From the NCBI GenBank assembly GCA_002375465.1, contig DFLT01000012.1:62485-126484 (forward strand): DNA of 64,000 nucleotides. Reading direction: 5' to 3'. The DNA is from Alphaproteobacteria bacterium UBA3612 (lineage in GTDB: Bacteria > Pseudomonadota > Alphaproteobacteria > Sphingomonadales > Sphingomonadaceae). Both the position numbers and the translations under genes were made by a program. Below, piece after piece: positions 9,177 to 16,886 of the stretch. The notes below the pieces were generated by a model. That model made no database searches. It worked only from the letters and a program-made list of their open reading frames with translations, and had not been told where the DNA came from. Within the stretch, counting starts at the first letter, position 1. Every line of letters starts with the position of its first letter.

Positions 9177-10085
9177 TCACGCGCGCCGCTGACCGATGAA
9201 ATCCGTTCCCGTCAACAAAATGCCGAGGGCGAGATTGGTGGCCAGGAACAGACCCGCGCTCATTGCGACGACAGCGCCCATGGCGTCGCCCTTGTCGGTC
9301 AGGAACACGGCAGCGGCGGCGAACAGCAGGTCCTTTGACGGGATCAGCGGCAGGCGATTGATCACCATCCTCAAGGCAGCGAACAGCACCCAATATTCCA
9401 CCCCCACCTGCGGCAGGGCGAAGTACCACGCGATGGCAAGGAACAGCGTGGAAATCATGCTGCGAAGCATGTGCAGGGAAAAGGTGGCACCAAGATCGCG
9501 GCGTGAGAGCGAAAATATCCGCTTCCCAAACAAGAGAATGGCAAAGCTGATGCCAATGATGATCGCGCCAGATCCCAGCAGCAGCTGCGGCTCCACCGCG
9601 AGCGTCACGTCATGCAGCATCGGCCAGGCGAGGAGCAGCAGCACCAGTGTCATCACATTACCCGCCAGGGCCGAAAGAATGCTGACATCCTTGATGGCTG
9701 CGAAAGGCCGCGCGGTGAGGGCGGGACGCTCCCGCACCCACAGGTAGAAGTATGCTTCCCCCGAATAGCCGAACATCACATCGTTCGATACGCGCTTCTT
9801 CAGCAAGGGGATAAGGCCCGCAAAAGGGAGGCCCCATAATCGCCGGAAAATGATCCAATCAAATAGTGGCAGGACAATGTAGCCGGCGGCAAAGGCAAGG
9901 TAGAATGCCGGCATGGCGGGCAAAGCGCGCGTCAGGACGTCGAAACCGCCGTCGTGAAGCTCTACCACGATGGCGATCAGCAGCGCGGTCGAGAAGGCCA
10001 GCGCTGCCCACCGCTTCCACCCGCGCGCGGTCGGCGCGAGAGAGGAAAAATCATCGCGGGGCAGGGTGGCGGCTTCGGTCGTCAT
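9177..10085 (-). CDS. Multi-pass membrane protein, LPG synthase TM/flippase-like family
   Basis: 302-residue integral membrane protein with about seven or eight predicted helices: WAALAFSTALLIAIVV near 25, then segments around 60, 130, 160, 205, 245 and 275. The pattern resembles the UPF0104/lysylphosphatidylglycerol synthase transmembrane family, without the soluble aminoacyl-transferase domain. Proteins of this type often sit beside glycosyltransferases. Here it starts inside the stop of one GT4 (ATGA overlap at 10082-10085) and precedes another by 19 bases. A lipid-linked transport or flipping role is inference only. Confidence 0.6.
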   Translation of the reverse strand: MTTEAATLPRDDFSSLAPTARGWKRWAALAFSTALLIAIVVELHDGGFDVLTRALPAMPAFYLAFAAGYIVLPLFDWIIFRRLWGLPFAGLIPLLKKRVSNDVMFGYSGEAYFYLWVRERPALTARPFAAIKDVSILSALAGNVMTLVLLLLAWPMLHDVTLAVEPQLLLGSGAIIIGISFAILLFGKRIFSLSRRDLGATFSLHMLRSMISTLFLAIAWYFALPQVGVEYWVLFAALRMVINRLPLIPSKDLLFAAAAVFLTDKGDAMGAVVAMSAGLFLATNLALGILLTGTDFIGQRRA

Positions 10086-11131
10086 GCAAGCGCCCGTTTG
10101 GCGGTCTTGCGAAAATCCGCAAGCCCCTCGAACAGGCGAATATAGGCGGGTGCCGCCTCCTCTGCGGTAAAATGAAGCGCGGCGGCATACATTGCCCGCC
10201 TGTCGGGCCGGAATGTACGGAGCCGTTGTAGTGCCCCGGCCATCGCCTGAACGTCGTTTACGGGCGTTAACAGGCCCAGCTGCTCATCGTTCAGCAAGGC
10301 AGTGACCGCAGGGGAACTCGCCGTGGCGGCGATAGGCAGTCCGACAGCCAGCGCCTCGATCAGGACGGCAGGCAAGCCCTCAAAATCAGACGTGCTGGCG
10401 AAGGCATTGGCGGCGGCAAGTTCCGCAGCCGGATCGGCACGGAAGCCGGGCAGGCGGATGTCGAGACCCGAAGCATTGGCCTGCCGTTCAAGACGGACTC
10501 GCTCTGGTCCCTCACCCAGAACGGTGAGTTGGTCGGCGGGAGTTGCGATTTTGCAGAAGGCCTCGATCAGCAGCGCAAAATTCTTCTGCGGGACGAGGCG
10601 ACCGATTGCCAGCAGACGCAAGGGACCAGCGGCGGCGGGCTTAATTGCGTGCAGATGCGACAGGTGGCCGCGTTCAGCGGCTGGGTTGGCGACGAACGCA
10701 AACCGGTCGACGGATCCCCCGATCATCCGGTGCAATTCATCCTGGCTGGCACGGTCCGGAGCGACCATCTTCGTTGTCCAGCGCTTCTGCAAGGACAGCC
10801 AGTGCAGCGCCCACCGATCTGCCGGGCTTGGCATATTGCTGATTTTTGTGACGAGTGGGGGGGCATATCGATGCCCCGGCCGCGCCAGGACGTGCGCAAG
10901 AGCGAAGGGAAGGGCGTAGGTTTGACCGGGGGCGAACAGAATGTCGGGAGGTCCCTGGTGACCGTGCCTCACAATCTGGCGGGCAAGGGACAGCGGCCGC
11001 GCGGCGCCGTCGCCTGCTTCACCAAGAACAGTCACCCTGTGCCCCAGATCGCGCCAGGCGGCGACCAGCCGCAGGGCCGCGCGCTCGGAGCCGCCCCGGC
11101 CGGGGCCATAAATCGCGGTCAGAATGTCCAT
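10082..11131 (-). CDS. Family 4 glycosyltransferase
   Basis: 349-residue GT-B enzyme and first gene of the leftward operon. YGPGRGGSERAALRLV near residue 8 is the donor-side glycine loop typical of GT4. IGRLVPQKNFALLIEAF (about 185) and SDFEGLPAVLIEALAVGLP (about 255) give the EX7E motif. It has no signal peptide or membrane segment, so it should act at the inner face of the membrane. It overlaps the membrane-protein gene by four bases. The substrate is unknown. A leftward promoter should lie in the 100 bases between 11131 and the divergent L,D-transpeptidase gene. Confidence 0.85.
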   Translation of the reverse strand: MDILTAIYGPGRGGSERAALRLVAAWRDLGHRVTVLGEAGDGAARPLSLARQIVRHGHQGPPDILFAPGQTYALPFALAHVLARPGHRYAPPLVTKISNMPSPADRWALHWLSLQKRWTTKMVAPDRASQDELHRMIGGSVDRFAFVANPAAERGHLSHLHAIKPAAAGPLRLLAIGRLVPQKNFALLIEAFCKIATPADQLTVLGEGPERVRLERQANASGLDIRLPGFRADPAAELAAANAFASTSDFEGLPAVLIEALAVGLPIAATASSPAVTALLNDEQLGLLTPVNDVQAMAGALQRLRTFRPDRRAMYAAALHFTAEEAAPAYIRLFEGLADFRKTAKRALA

Positions 11132-11231
11132 TCGATGCGCGGGTTAGGGCGCCGAGGCAATCACCTCAAGCGGAACGCGGGCAGACAGCCGTGCGTAGTG
11201 GAGCGAAAGCCCGAGTTGAAATGGAAATCAC

Positions 11232-12209
11232 ATGTCGCGTTTGCTTACCGCCTCTTTCCTTGCCCTGTCGCTGGTCGCAGCCCCGCTCGCGGCCATGCAG
11301 AGTCAAGGTGGTGAAGAGAACCCCGCCGTACGCAAGGGGAAAATATCTGCGGCAATATTTCAGGAGGAGCGGACACCGGAAAAATTGTCGGCTCAAATCC
11401 TCCTTGATCGCGCCGGCTTTTCCCCCGGCGTGATTGACGGCTATGGCGGCGGAAATACCGAGGCGGCGGTCAGGGCGTGGCAAGAGGCCAATGGCGAGAC
11501 CGCAGACGGCAAGATCACGGCAGAACTGCTACGGGCGCTACGCGACAAGGATTCCAAATCCTACCTGACGAAAATTGAACTGTCGCAGGAGGATGTCAGC
11601 CGCAACTATGTGCAGATCCCGGAAGGGATGGCCGCGCAGGCGGAAATGGACAGCCTTGGCTACTCCTCCGTCGAGGAGATGCTGGCTGAACGCTATCACA
11701 TGGATGTCGATTTCCTGAAAGCGCTGAATCCTGATGCAGATTTCTCACGTGCGGGCGAGTCCGTCATGGTTGTTCGCGCCGGTCCAGCCAAGCTGGACAA
11801 GACGGTCGCGCGCATAGAAATCTCACGCACTAATAACCGGTTGCGCGCCTATAACGAAAATGACGAACTGCTGGCCGTATATCCCGCCACCGTTGGATCA
11901 TCGGGCATGCCGAGCCCCAGCGGCAATATGAGCGTGCGGACTGTCGCGCCGGAGGCGACCTATCACTTCGATCCGTCGACCAACGATTGGGGCGGGGACG
12001 AGGCACTAACTTTGGCGGCCGGTCCCAACAACCCCGTCGGCGGCGTATGGATCGATCTGACCAAAGACACCTACGGTATTCACGGTTCGCCCGATCCAGC
12101 CCTGATCGGCAAGACCGCAAGTCACGGCTGCGTGCGTCTGACCAATTGGGACGCCCGCGAACTGGCCGCGGCGGTCCGTCAGGGGACGAAGGTCGCCTTC
12201 GTCAATTAG
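11232..12209 (+). CDS. L,D-transpeptidase (YkuD family) with peptidoglycan-binding domain
   Basis: 325-residue exported enzyme that makes 3-3 peptidoglycan cross-links or anchors proteins to the wall. It has a signal peptide (1-21), a putative peptidoglycan-binding helix bundle (about 55-102), a LysM-like spacer (about 125-180) and the YkuD catalytic domain (190-325). The catalytic signature HGSPDPALIGKTASHGCVRL ends with nucleophile C300. The gene is divergent from the glycosyltransferase operon and its 3' end overlaps the convergent yceI-like gene by eight bases. Unusual for the family is the long region between the binding domain and the catalytic domain. Confidence 0.9.
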   Translation: MSRLLTASFLALSLVAAPLAAMQSQGGEENPAVRKGKISAAIFQEERTPEKLSAQILLDRAGFSPGVIDGYGGGNTEAAVRAWQEANGETADGKITAELLRALRDKDSKSYLTKIELSQEDVSRNYVQIPEGMAAQAEMDSLGYSSVEEMLAERYHMDVDFLKALNPDADFSRAGESVMVVRAGPAKLDKTVARIEISRTNNRLRAYNENDELLAVYPATVGSSGMPSPSGNMSVRTVAPEATYHFDPSTNDWGGDEALTLAAGPNNPVGGVWIDLTKDTYGIHGSPDPALIGKTASHGCVRLTNWDARELAAAVRQGTKVAFVN

Positions 12210-12858
12210 CCGTTTTCTGCTCGAACGCCGCCTGCAATTTCAGCTCCACTTCGTCGCCCAGGGCGGGAAGGAAAGTGGTCAGGCCCCATTCGCTGCGTTT
12301 TATGGTTGTGGTGGCGGTGAAGCCAAGGCTGGGCGCCTTGCTCATCGGATTTTCGCCGGCGCCAAACAGTGTCGCGTTCAGCGTGACGGGCTTCGTGACG
12401 CCATGCATCGTCAGGTCACCTGTGACCGTCGCCTGTGCGCCGTCGACGGAGACGTTGGAGGAAACGAAGCGGATATTCGGGTGATTGTCCGCATCGAAGA
12501 AATCATCCGATTGCAGATGCGCGTCGAGTTCCGAACTGGTCGTCGACACATCGGCAACCGGAAAGGTGATATCAACGCTGGCCTGTGCAGGATTTGCAGG
12601 ATCGATCGTCAGCGAACCCGATGGATTCCCGAACTGCCCCGTATAGGAACTGATTCCCAGATGGTTCAGCGTAAAGGAAGCAATCGTGTGGCCGGGATCG
12701 ACATCATAGGTCCCCGACGCCATCGCCTGAGCGGTCGACAGAGTCTCACTGGCGGCGGCTACAGCGGCTTCGCTGTCACCCTCATGATGGTTCCCCTGTG
12801 CAGGAAGAGCGAGGGTAAGCAGGATAGCGGCGCTGGAGGCGATGAAGGCGCTGCGCAT
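12202..12858 (-). CDS. YceI family periplasmic protein
   Basis: 218-residue secreted lipocalin-like protein. A signal peptide (about 1-23) is followed by a 40-residue Ala/Glu linker and the YceI beta barrel (from YDVDPGHTIASFTLNHLGIS, about residue 52). The family hallmark DLTMHGVTKPVTL is seen near 150. YceI barrels bind isoprenoid chains such as polyprenyl phosphates or quinones; the ligand here is unknown. ATG 12858 was chosen because the hydrophobic leader begins there; a 13-residue upstream extension is charged and lacks family support. The 3' end overlaps the convergent L,D-transpeptidase gene. Confidence 0.88.
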   Translation of the reverse strand: MRSAFIASSAAILLTLALPAQGNHHEGDSEAAVAAASETLSTAQAMASGTYDVDPGHTIASFTLNHLGISSYTGQFGNPSGSLTIDPANPAQASVDITFPVADVSTTSSELDAHLQSDDFFDADNHPNIRFVSSNVSVDGAQATVTGDLTMHGVTKPVTLNATLFGAGENPMSKAPSLGFTATTTIKRSEWGLTTFLPALGDEVELKLQAAFEQKTAN

Positions 12859-12954
12859 GTTGCGTGACTCCCGAAATTTCAAATGGAAGCCGAACAATGG
12901 GGGAGATTCACGCTTTCCGCAAGGGGGCGTAATCGCGCAGCCGTGGTCATTTCG

Positions 12955-12990
12955 CGGGTCGCCATTTCCTCACAGGGAAATGGCGACCCG
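12955..12990 (-). terminator. Hairpin downstream of ilvC
   Basis: Perfect 14-bp stem (12955-12968 with 12977-12990) and an 8-nt loop, 23 bases past the ilvC stop. There is no U-run on the minus strand, so it may be a stabilising or Rho-assisted end rather than a classical intrinsic terminator. Confidence 0.6.
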
Positions 12991-13012
12991 AACGAAATCG
13001 GCTGAGGCGGTG

Positions 13013-14032
13013 TTAGTTGACGTCCTTGTCGACCAGCTTGTTCTTGCCGATCCAGGGCATCATGGCGCGCAGGCGGGAGCCGACCTTTTCAATCGGATGC
13101 GCTTCCTGGCGCTTGCGTGCAGCCTTCATCTCGGGGTTGCCGACGCGATTGTCGCTAATGAAATCCTTTACGAAACGGCCTGACTGAATGTCGTCGAGGA
13201 CGCGCTTCATCTCTGCCTTGGTTTCCGGCGTGATGATGCGTGGACCAGTCTTGTAGTCGCCATATTCGGCGGTGTTGGAGATCGAGTAGCGCATGTTCGC
13301 GATGCCGCCCTCGTACATCAGGTCGACGATCAGCTTCACCTCGTGCAGGCACTCGAAATAGGCCATTTCGGGGGCATAGCCCGCTTCTGTCAGCGTTTCG
13401 AAACCCGCCATGACGAGTTGCGTCACACCACCGCACAGAACCGCCTGCTCACCGAAAAGGTCGGTTTCGCATTCCTCGCGGAAATTGGTTTCGATGATGC
13501 CGGAACGGCCGCCGCCAATGGCGCTGGCATAGCTGAGGCAGAGGTCGTGGGCATTGCCGGACGCGTCCTGCTCTACCGCCATCAGGCAGGGAACGCCGCC
13601 GCCGCGCTGATACTCACTGCGAACCGTATGGCCCGGACCCTTCGGCGCGATCATGATGACGTCGAGGTCGGCGCGCGGTTCGATCAGGCCGAAATGCACA
13701 TTCAGGCCATGGGCGAACGCGAGTGCGGCGCCCTGTTTTATGTTGGCGTGCAAATGATCATTGTAGATGCCAGCCTGATGCTCATCGGGGGCTAGCATCA
13801 TGATGATGTCGGCCCAGGCGGCCGCTTCGGCATTGGTCATCACCTTGAAACCGGCGCTTTCCGCCTTTTTTGCGGTGGAGGAACCTTCGCGCAGCGCAAC
13901 GGCGACGTCGGCAACGCCGGAATCACGCAGGTTCATCGCGTGAGCGTGGCCTTGCGAACCATAGCCGATGATGGCGACCTTCTTGCCCTTGATCAGGCCG
14001 ATATCTGCGTCGCTGTCGTAATAGACTTTCAT
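13013..14032 (-). CDS. ilvC: Ketol-acid reductoisomerase
   Basis: 339-residue class I (short) enzyme that rearranges and reduces acetolactate and acetohydroxybutyrate with NADPH in valine, leucine and isoleucine synthesis. The Rossmann loop GYGSQGHAHA is at residues 23-32. The C-terminal knotted domain carries the Mg-binding acids (EVKLIVDLMYEGGI near 230). It is the last gene of the ilvBN operon and its ATG overlaps the stop of the LprI-like gene by four bases. A strong hairpin follows the stop. Confidence 0.97.
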   Translation of the reverse strand: MKVYYDSDADIGLIKGKKVAIIGYGSQGHAHAMNLRDSGVADVAVALREGSSTAKKAESAGFKVMTNAEAAAWADIIMMLAPDEHQAGIYNDHLHANIKQGAALAFAHGLNVHFGLIEPRADLDVIMIAPKGPGHTVRSEYQRGGGVPCLMAVEQDASGNAHDLCLSYASAIGGGRSGIIETNFREECETDLFGEQAVLCGGVTQLVMAGFETLTEAGYAPEMAYFECLHEVKLIVDLMYEGGIANMRYSISNTAEYGDYKTGPRIITPETKAEMKRVLDDIQSGRFVKDFISDNRVGNPEMKAARKRQEAHPIEKVGSRLRAMMPWIGKNKLVDKDVN

Positions 14033-14466
14033 GGCTTACTTTCCTTAAGGCTGTATTTGTTCGAATATCGCGGAGGCAAACGGCGGAGATACTCCGTCCG
14101 TTCGGTTGTGAATTCGGACAGGCACGTGGGCGCGCTCAGCGCTCTGCCTGCGCTGCCATGCTGTTCCATGTCGTAGAACCGCTCGCACACGGTGTCCTTG
14201 TGTGCGATCCACGCCCGCTGCTCCTGCAACAGGGCATTGCCGATTTCGGTCTTGCTGCCACCGGCGGCGCGAAGCGCCTGCTTCCACGCCTGGGTTAGTT
14301 GTTCGGTATCGCGCGTCAGCTGTGCACCCGTGCATGCGCTCATATCGCGGGTAGTGTCGGCGGTCTCCAGACACTGCTGAAGGTCGTCGGCAGCCGATGC
14401 GGGCGCTGCCAGCGTGAAAAATGCGCACGGCACGCAGAGCCGCAGAAACCGAGAGAATTTCATCAT
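14029..14466 (-). CDS. LprI/DUF1311-like secreted protein inside the ilv operon
   Basis: 145-residue protein with a signal peptide (1-25, ending ASA) and a mature domain with four Cys (the first in DLQQCLETADTTRDMSAC) and the block LLQEQRAWIAHKDTVCE, which matches the LprI N-terminal/DUF1311 family. Some members inhibit lysozyme; many have unknown roles. ATG 14466 overlaps the ilvN stop (ATGA), and its own stop overlaps the ilvC ATG, so all are almost certainly one message. A periplasmic protein in the middle of a cytoplasmic biosynthetic operon is odd. Its function here is unknown. Confidence 0.8.
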   Translation of the reverse strand: MMKFSRFLRLCVPCAFFTLAAPASAADDLQQCLETADTTRDMSACTGAQLTRDTEQLTQAWKQALRAAGGSKTEIGNALLQEQRAWIAHKDTVCERFYDMEQHGSAGRALSAPTCLSEFTTERTEYLRRLPPRYSNKYSLKESKP

Positions 14467-14972
14467 CCCGCCTCGCTTCCGCGAGAAATGGCGACAATGC
14501 CGGACTTGCCGATTTCGACGAGCCCGATCTGGCGCATCAAGGCGATGAACTGATCGACCTTTTCTGCGCTGCCGGTGATTTCGAAAACGAAGCTCTCCAT
14601 CGTCGCATCGACGACGCGCGCGCGATAGATTTCCGCAAGGCGCATGGCCTCCACACGGTTTTCGCCCGCGCCTGCGACCTTCACGAGAGCCATCTCGCGC
14701 TCCACATGATTGCCCGCCGCGGTCAGGTCCGTGACCTTGTGAACAGGAATCAGCTTTTCCAACTGCGCGGTGATCTGCTCGATGACGTGCTGCGTGCCGC
14801 ACGTCACGATGGTGATGCGGCTAACGTCGTGCTGTTCGGAAATATCGGCGACGGTCAGGCTTTCGATATTATAGCCGCGCGCCGACAGAAGCCCGACGAT
14901 ACGCGCGAGGGCGCCCGATTCATTGTCGACCGTGATGGCCAGAGTGTGGGGAAGCGGCGTCTCGTCCACCAT
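14463..14972 (-). CDS. ilvN: Acetolactate synthase small subunit
   Basis: 169-residue regulatory subunit that activates the catalytic subunit and confers feedback inhibition by branched-chain amino acids. The N-terminal ACT domain (TLAITVDNESGALARIVGLL, about residues 10-29) and the C-terminal ALS_ss domain (about 85-165) are both complete. The ATG shares one base with the ilvB stop (TGATG), and the stop overlaps the next gene, so translation is coupled through the operon. It is the usual length for an alphaproteobacterial IlvN/IlvH. Confidence 0.95.
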   Translation of the reverse strand: MVDETPLPHTLAITVDNESGALARIVGLLSARGYNIESLTVADISEQHDVSRITIVTCGTQHVIEQITAQLEKLIPVHKVTDLTAAGNHVEREMALVKVAGAGENRVEAMRLAEIYRARVVDATMESFVFEITGSAEKVDQFIALMRQIGLVEIGKSGIVAISRGSEAG

Positions 14973-16723
14973 CAGACCAATGCCTCCGCCTGCTTATCGA
15001 CGCGACCGATCGTCTCCTCGGTCGAGAAGATCATTTCCGTGTGGGCTGCACCCGACGGAATCATGGGGAAGCAGTTCTCGATCTTGGAGACGAGGCAGTC
15101 AACGAAGACGGGACCGTCATAGGCCAGCATTTCCTCTATGCCGGCATCGAGATCTTCCACATTTTCGATGCGTATGCCCTTCCAGCCATAGGCTTCGGCC
15201 AGCCTGACGAAATCGGGAAGGCTTTCCGAATAACTGTGGGAGCGGCGCCCCTCATAAGTCAGATCCTGCCACTGCCGGACCATGCCCATGTGACCATTGT
15301 TGAGAACGAAGACCTTCACCGGCAGATTGAACTGCGTGCAGGTAGCAAGCTCCTGTATGTTCATCTGGATACTCGCCTCGCCCGCAATGTCGATGACAAG
15401 CGATTTCGGCATGCCGATCTGCGCGCCGACGGCAGCGGGAAGACCATAGCCCATGGTGCCGAGGCCGCCGGAGGTGAGCCACTTGTTCGGCGATGCAAAG
15501 CCGAAATATTGCGCGGCCCACATTTGATGTTGGCCTACCTCAGTCGTGATGATCGGCTGCTGCTTGTGCGTCATGGCGTGCAAGCGTGAAATCGCATGCT
15601 GTGGCAAGATCGCGCCCTTCGCCGGCTGGTCATATGACAGGCAGCTCTTCTCACGCCATTTGTCGATCCTCTGCCGCCATTCTGCATGGGGGGCTGTCTT
15701 ATGACCGGCGGCGCGCCAGACCTTCAGCATGTCCTCAAGGACGTGGCCGACATCGCCGACAATCCCGAGGTCGACGCGGATAGTCTTGTTTATGCTCGAT
15801 TTGTCTATGTCGATGTGGATTTTCTTCGACTGCGGCGAGAAGGCGTCGGTGCGGCCCGTGACCCGGTCGTCATAGCGGGCGCCGACGCATAGCATGACGT
15901 CGCACTGGTTCATCGCCATATTGGCTTCGTAGGTGCCGTGCATACCCAGCATGCCCAGCCAATCGGGATGATCATACGGAAACGCACCGAGGCCCATCAG
16001 CGTGGATGTCACGGGCGCCCCCGTGACGCGTTGTAACTCGCGAAGCAACTGGCTCGCCTGCTTACCCGAATTGATGACGCCGCCGCCGGAATAGATGATG
16101 GGACGTTCTGCCCCGGCTAGCATCTCGACAGCTTCCCTGATGGAATCGAGGTCGCCCTTCAGCGTTGGATTATAGCCGCGGTGGCGGGACTCATTCTGCC
16201 GGTAGGGGGCGTCGTGAACCTGAATATCCTTGGGAATGTCGATGACGACGGGGCCGGGGCGACCGGTCGTCGCGATGCGGAAGGCCTCGTGTACCGTGTC
16301 GCCCAGGCGGTCGCCATGCTTCACAAGATAATTATGTTTCGAACAATGGCGCGTGATGCCGACGGTGTCGCATTCCTGAAACGCATCGGTGCCGATCAAC
16401 TGCGACGCCACCTGGCCGGAAATGACGACCACCGGGATGGAATCCAACAGCGCGTCAGTGATGCCGGTGACCGTGTTCGTCGCGCCGGGCCCAGACGTAA
16501 CCAGCGCAACGCCGCACTTTCCGGTCGCGCGGGCATATCCCTCTGCCGCGTGCACGGCGCCCTGTTCGTGGCGAACGAGGATATGGCGAATTTGCGGATG
16601 CTCGAATAGGGCGTCGTAAATGGGAAGGACGGCGCCGCCCGGATATCCGAATACGGTGTCGACGCCCAGTTCGATGAGGGCGCGTACGAGGTTGTCGGCG
16701 CCTGAAGCGCGTGCATCTGCCAT
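14972..16723 (-). CDS. ilvB: Acetolactate synthase large subunit
   Basis: 583-residue ThDP- and FAD-dependent catalytic subunit of acetohydroxyacid synthase. The N-terminal ThDP Pyr domain has YPGGAVLPIYDAL (about residue 23) and catalytic Glu in LVRHEQGAVHAAEGYAR. The FAD/middle domain is about 195-330 and the C-terminal PP domain has AGEASIQMN...LNNGHMGMVRQW. The usual GDGS start of the ThDP motif is GEAS here, a variant I recall from other alphaproteobacteria. It is the first gene of the leftward operon and a promoter candidate lies 75-102 bases upstream. Confidence 0.95.
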   Translation of the reverse strand: MADARASGADNLVRALIELGVDTVFGYPGGAVLPIYDALFEHPQIRHILVRHEQGAVHAAEGYARATGKCGVALVTSGPGATNTVTGITDALLDSIPVVVISGQVASQLIGTDAFQECDTVGITRHCSKHNYLVKHGDRLGDTVHEAFRIATTGRPGPVVIDIPKDIQVHDAPYRQNESRHRGYNPTLKGDLDSIREAVEMLAGAERPIIYSGGGVINSGKQASQLLRELQRVTGAPVTSTLMGLGAFPYDHPDWLGMLGMHGTYEANMAMNQCDVMLCVGARYDDRVTGRTDAFSPQSKKIHIDIDKSSINKTIRVDLGIVGDVGHVLEDMLKVWRAAGHKTAPHAEWRQRIDKWREKSCLSYDQPAKGAILPQHAISRLHAMTHKQQPIITTEVGQHQMWAAQYFGFASPNKWLTSGGLGTMGYGLPAAVGAQIGMPKSLVIDIAGEASIQMNIQELATCTQFNLPVKVFVLNNGHMGMVRQWQDLTYEGRRSHSYSESLPDFVRLAEAYGWKGIRIENVEDLDAGIEEMLAYDGPVFVDCLVSKIENCFPMIPSGAAHTEMIFSTEETIGRVDKQAEALV

Positions 16724-16797
16724 AATAAGCCGTCTCTAGCGTATGAAGACGGCGCTGTTAATGGCGGTTAGATTTCAATACAAGGCATTTCTGTGTT

Positions 16798-16825
16798 ATT
16801 TTATGTCGTTTTTGGCAAATCTCAA
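16798..16825 (-). promoter_or_regulatory. Candidate sigma-70 promoter of ilvB operon
   Basis: Minus-strand TTGAGA (-35) and TAAAAT (-10) with a 16-bp spacer in an AT-rich stretch, about 75 bases upstream of ilvB. I see no leader peptide rich in Leu/Val/Ile between it and the start. Confidence 0.45.
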
Positions 16826-16886
16826 GCAATTTAGCACCCGTCCTAGTGTTTGCCTCCGCTGAGAAACATATTTAAAGGCACTTGGG

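Noticed and set aside
16814..16830. GG-N10-GC spacing near the hybrid kinase that resembles a sigma-54 promoter
   Set aside because: The -12 element reads AAGC, not TTGC, and the bases overlap the stronger ilvB promoter candidate on the other strand.
16724..16886. Leader peptide for attenuation of ilvB
   Set aside because: No short ORF with Leu, Val or Ile runs was found between the promoter candidate and ilvB.
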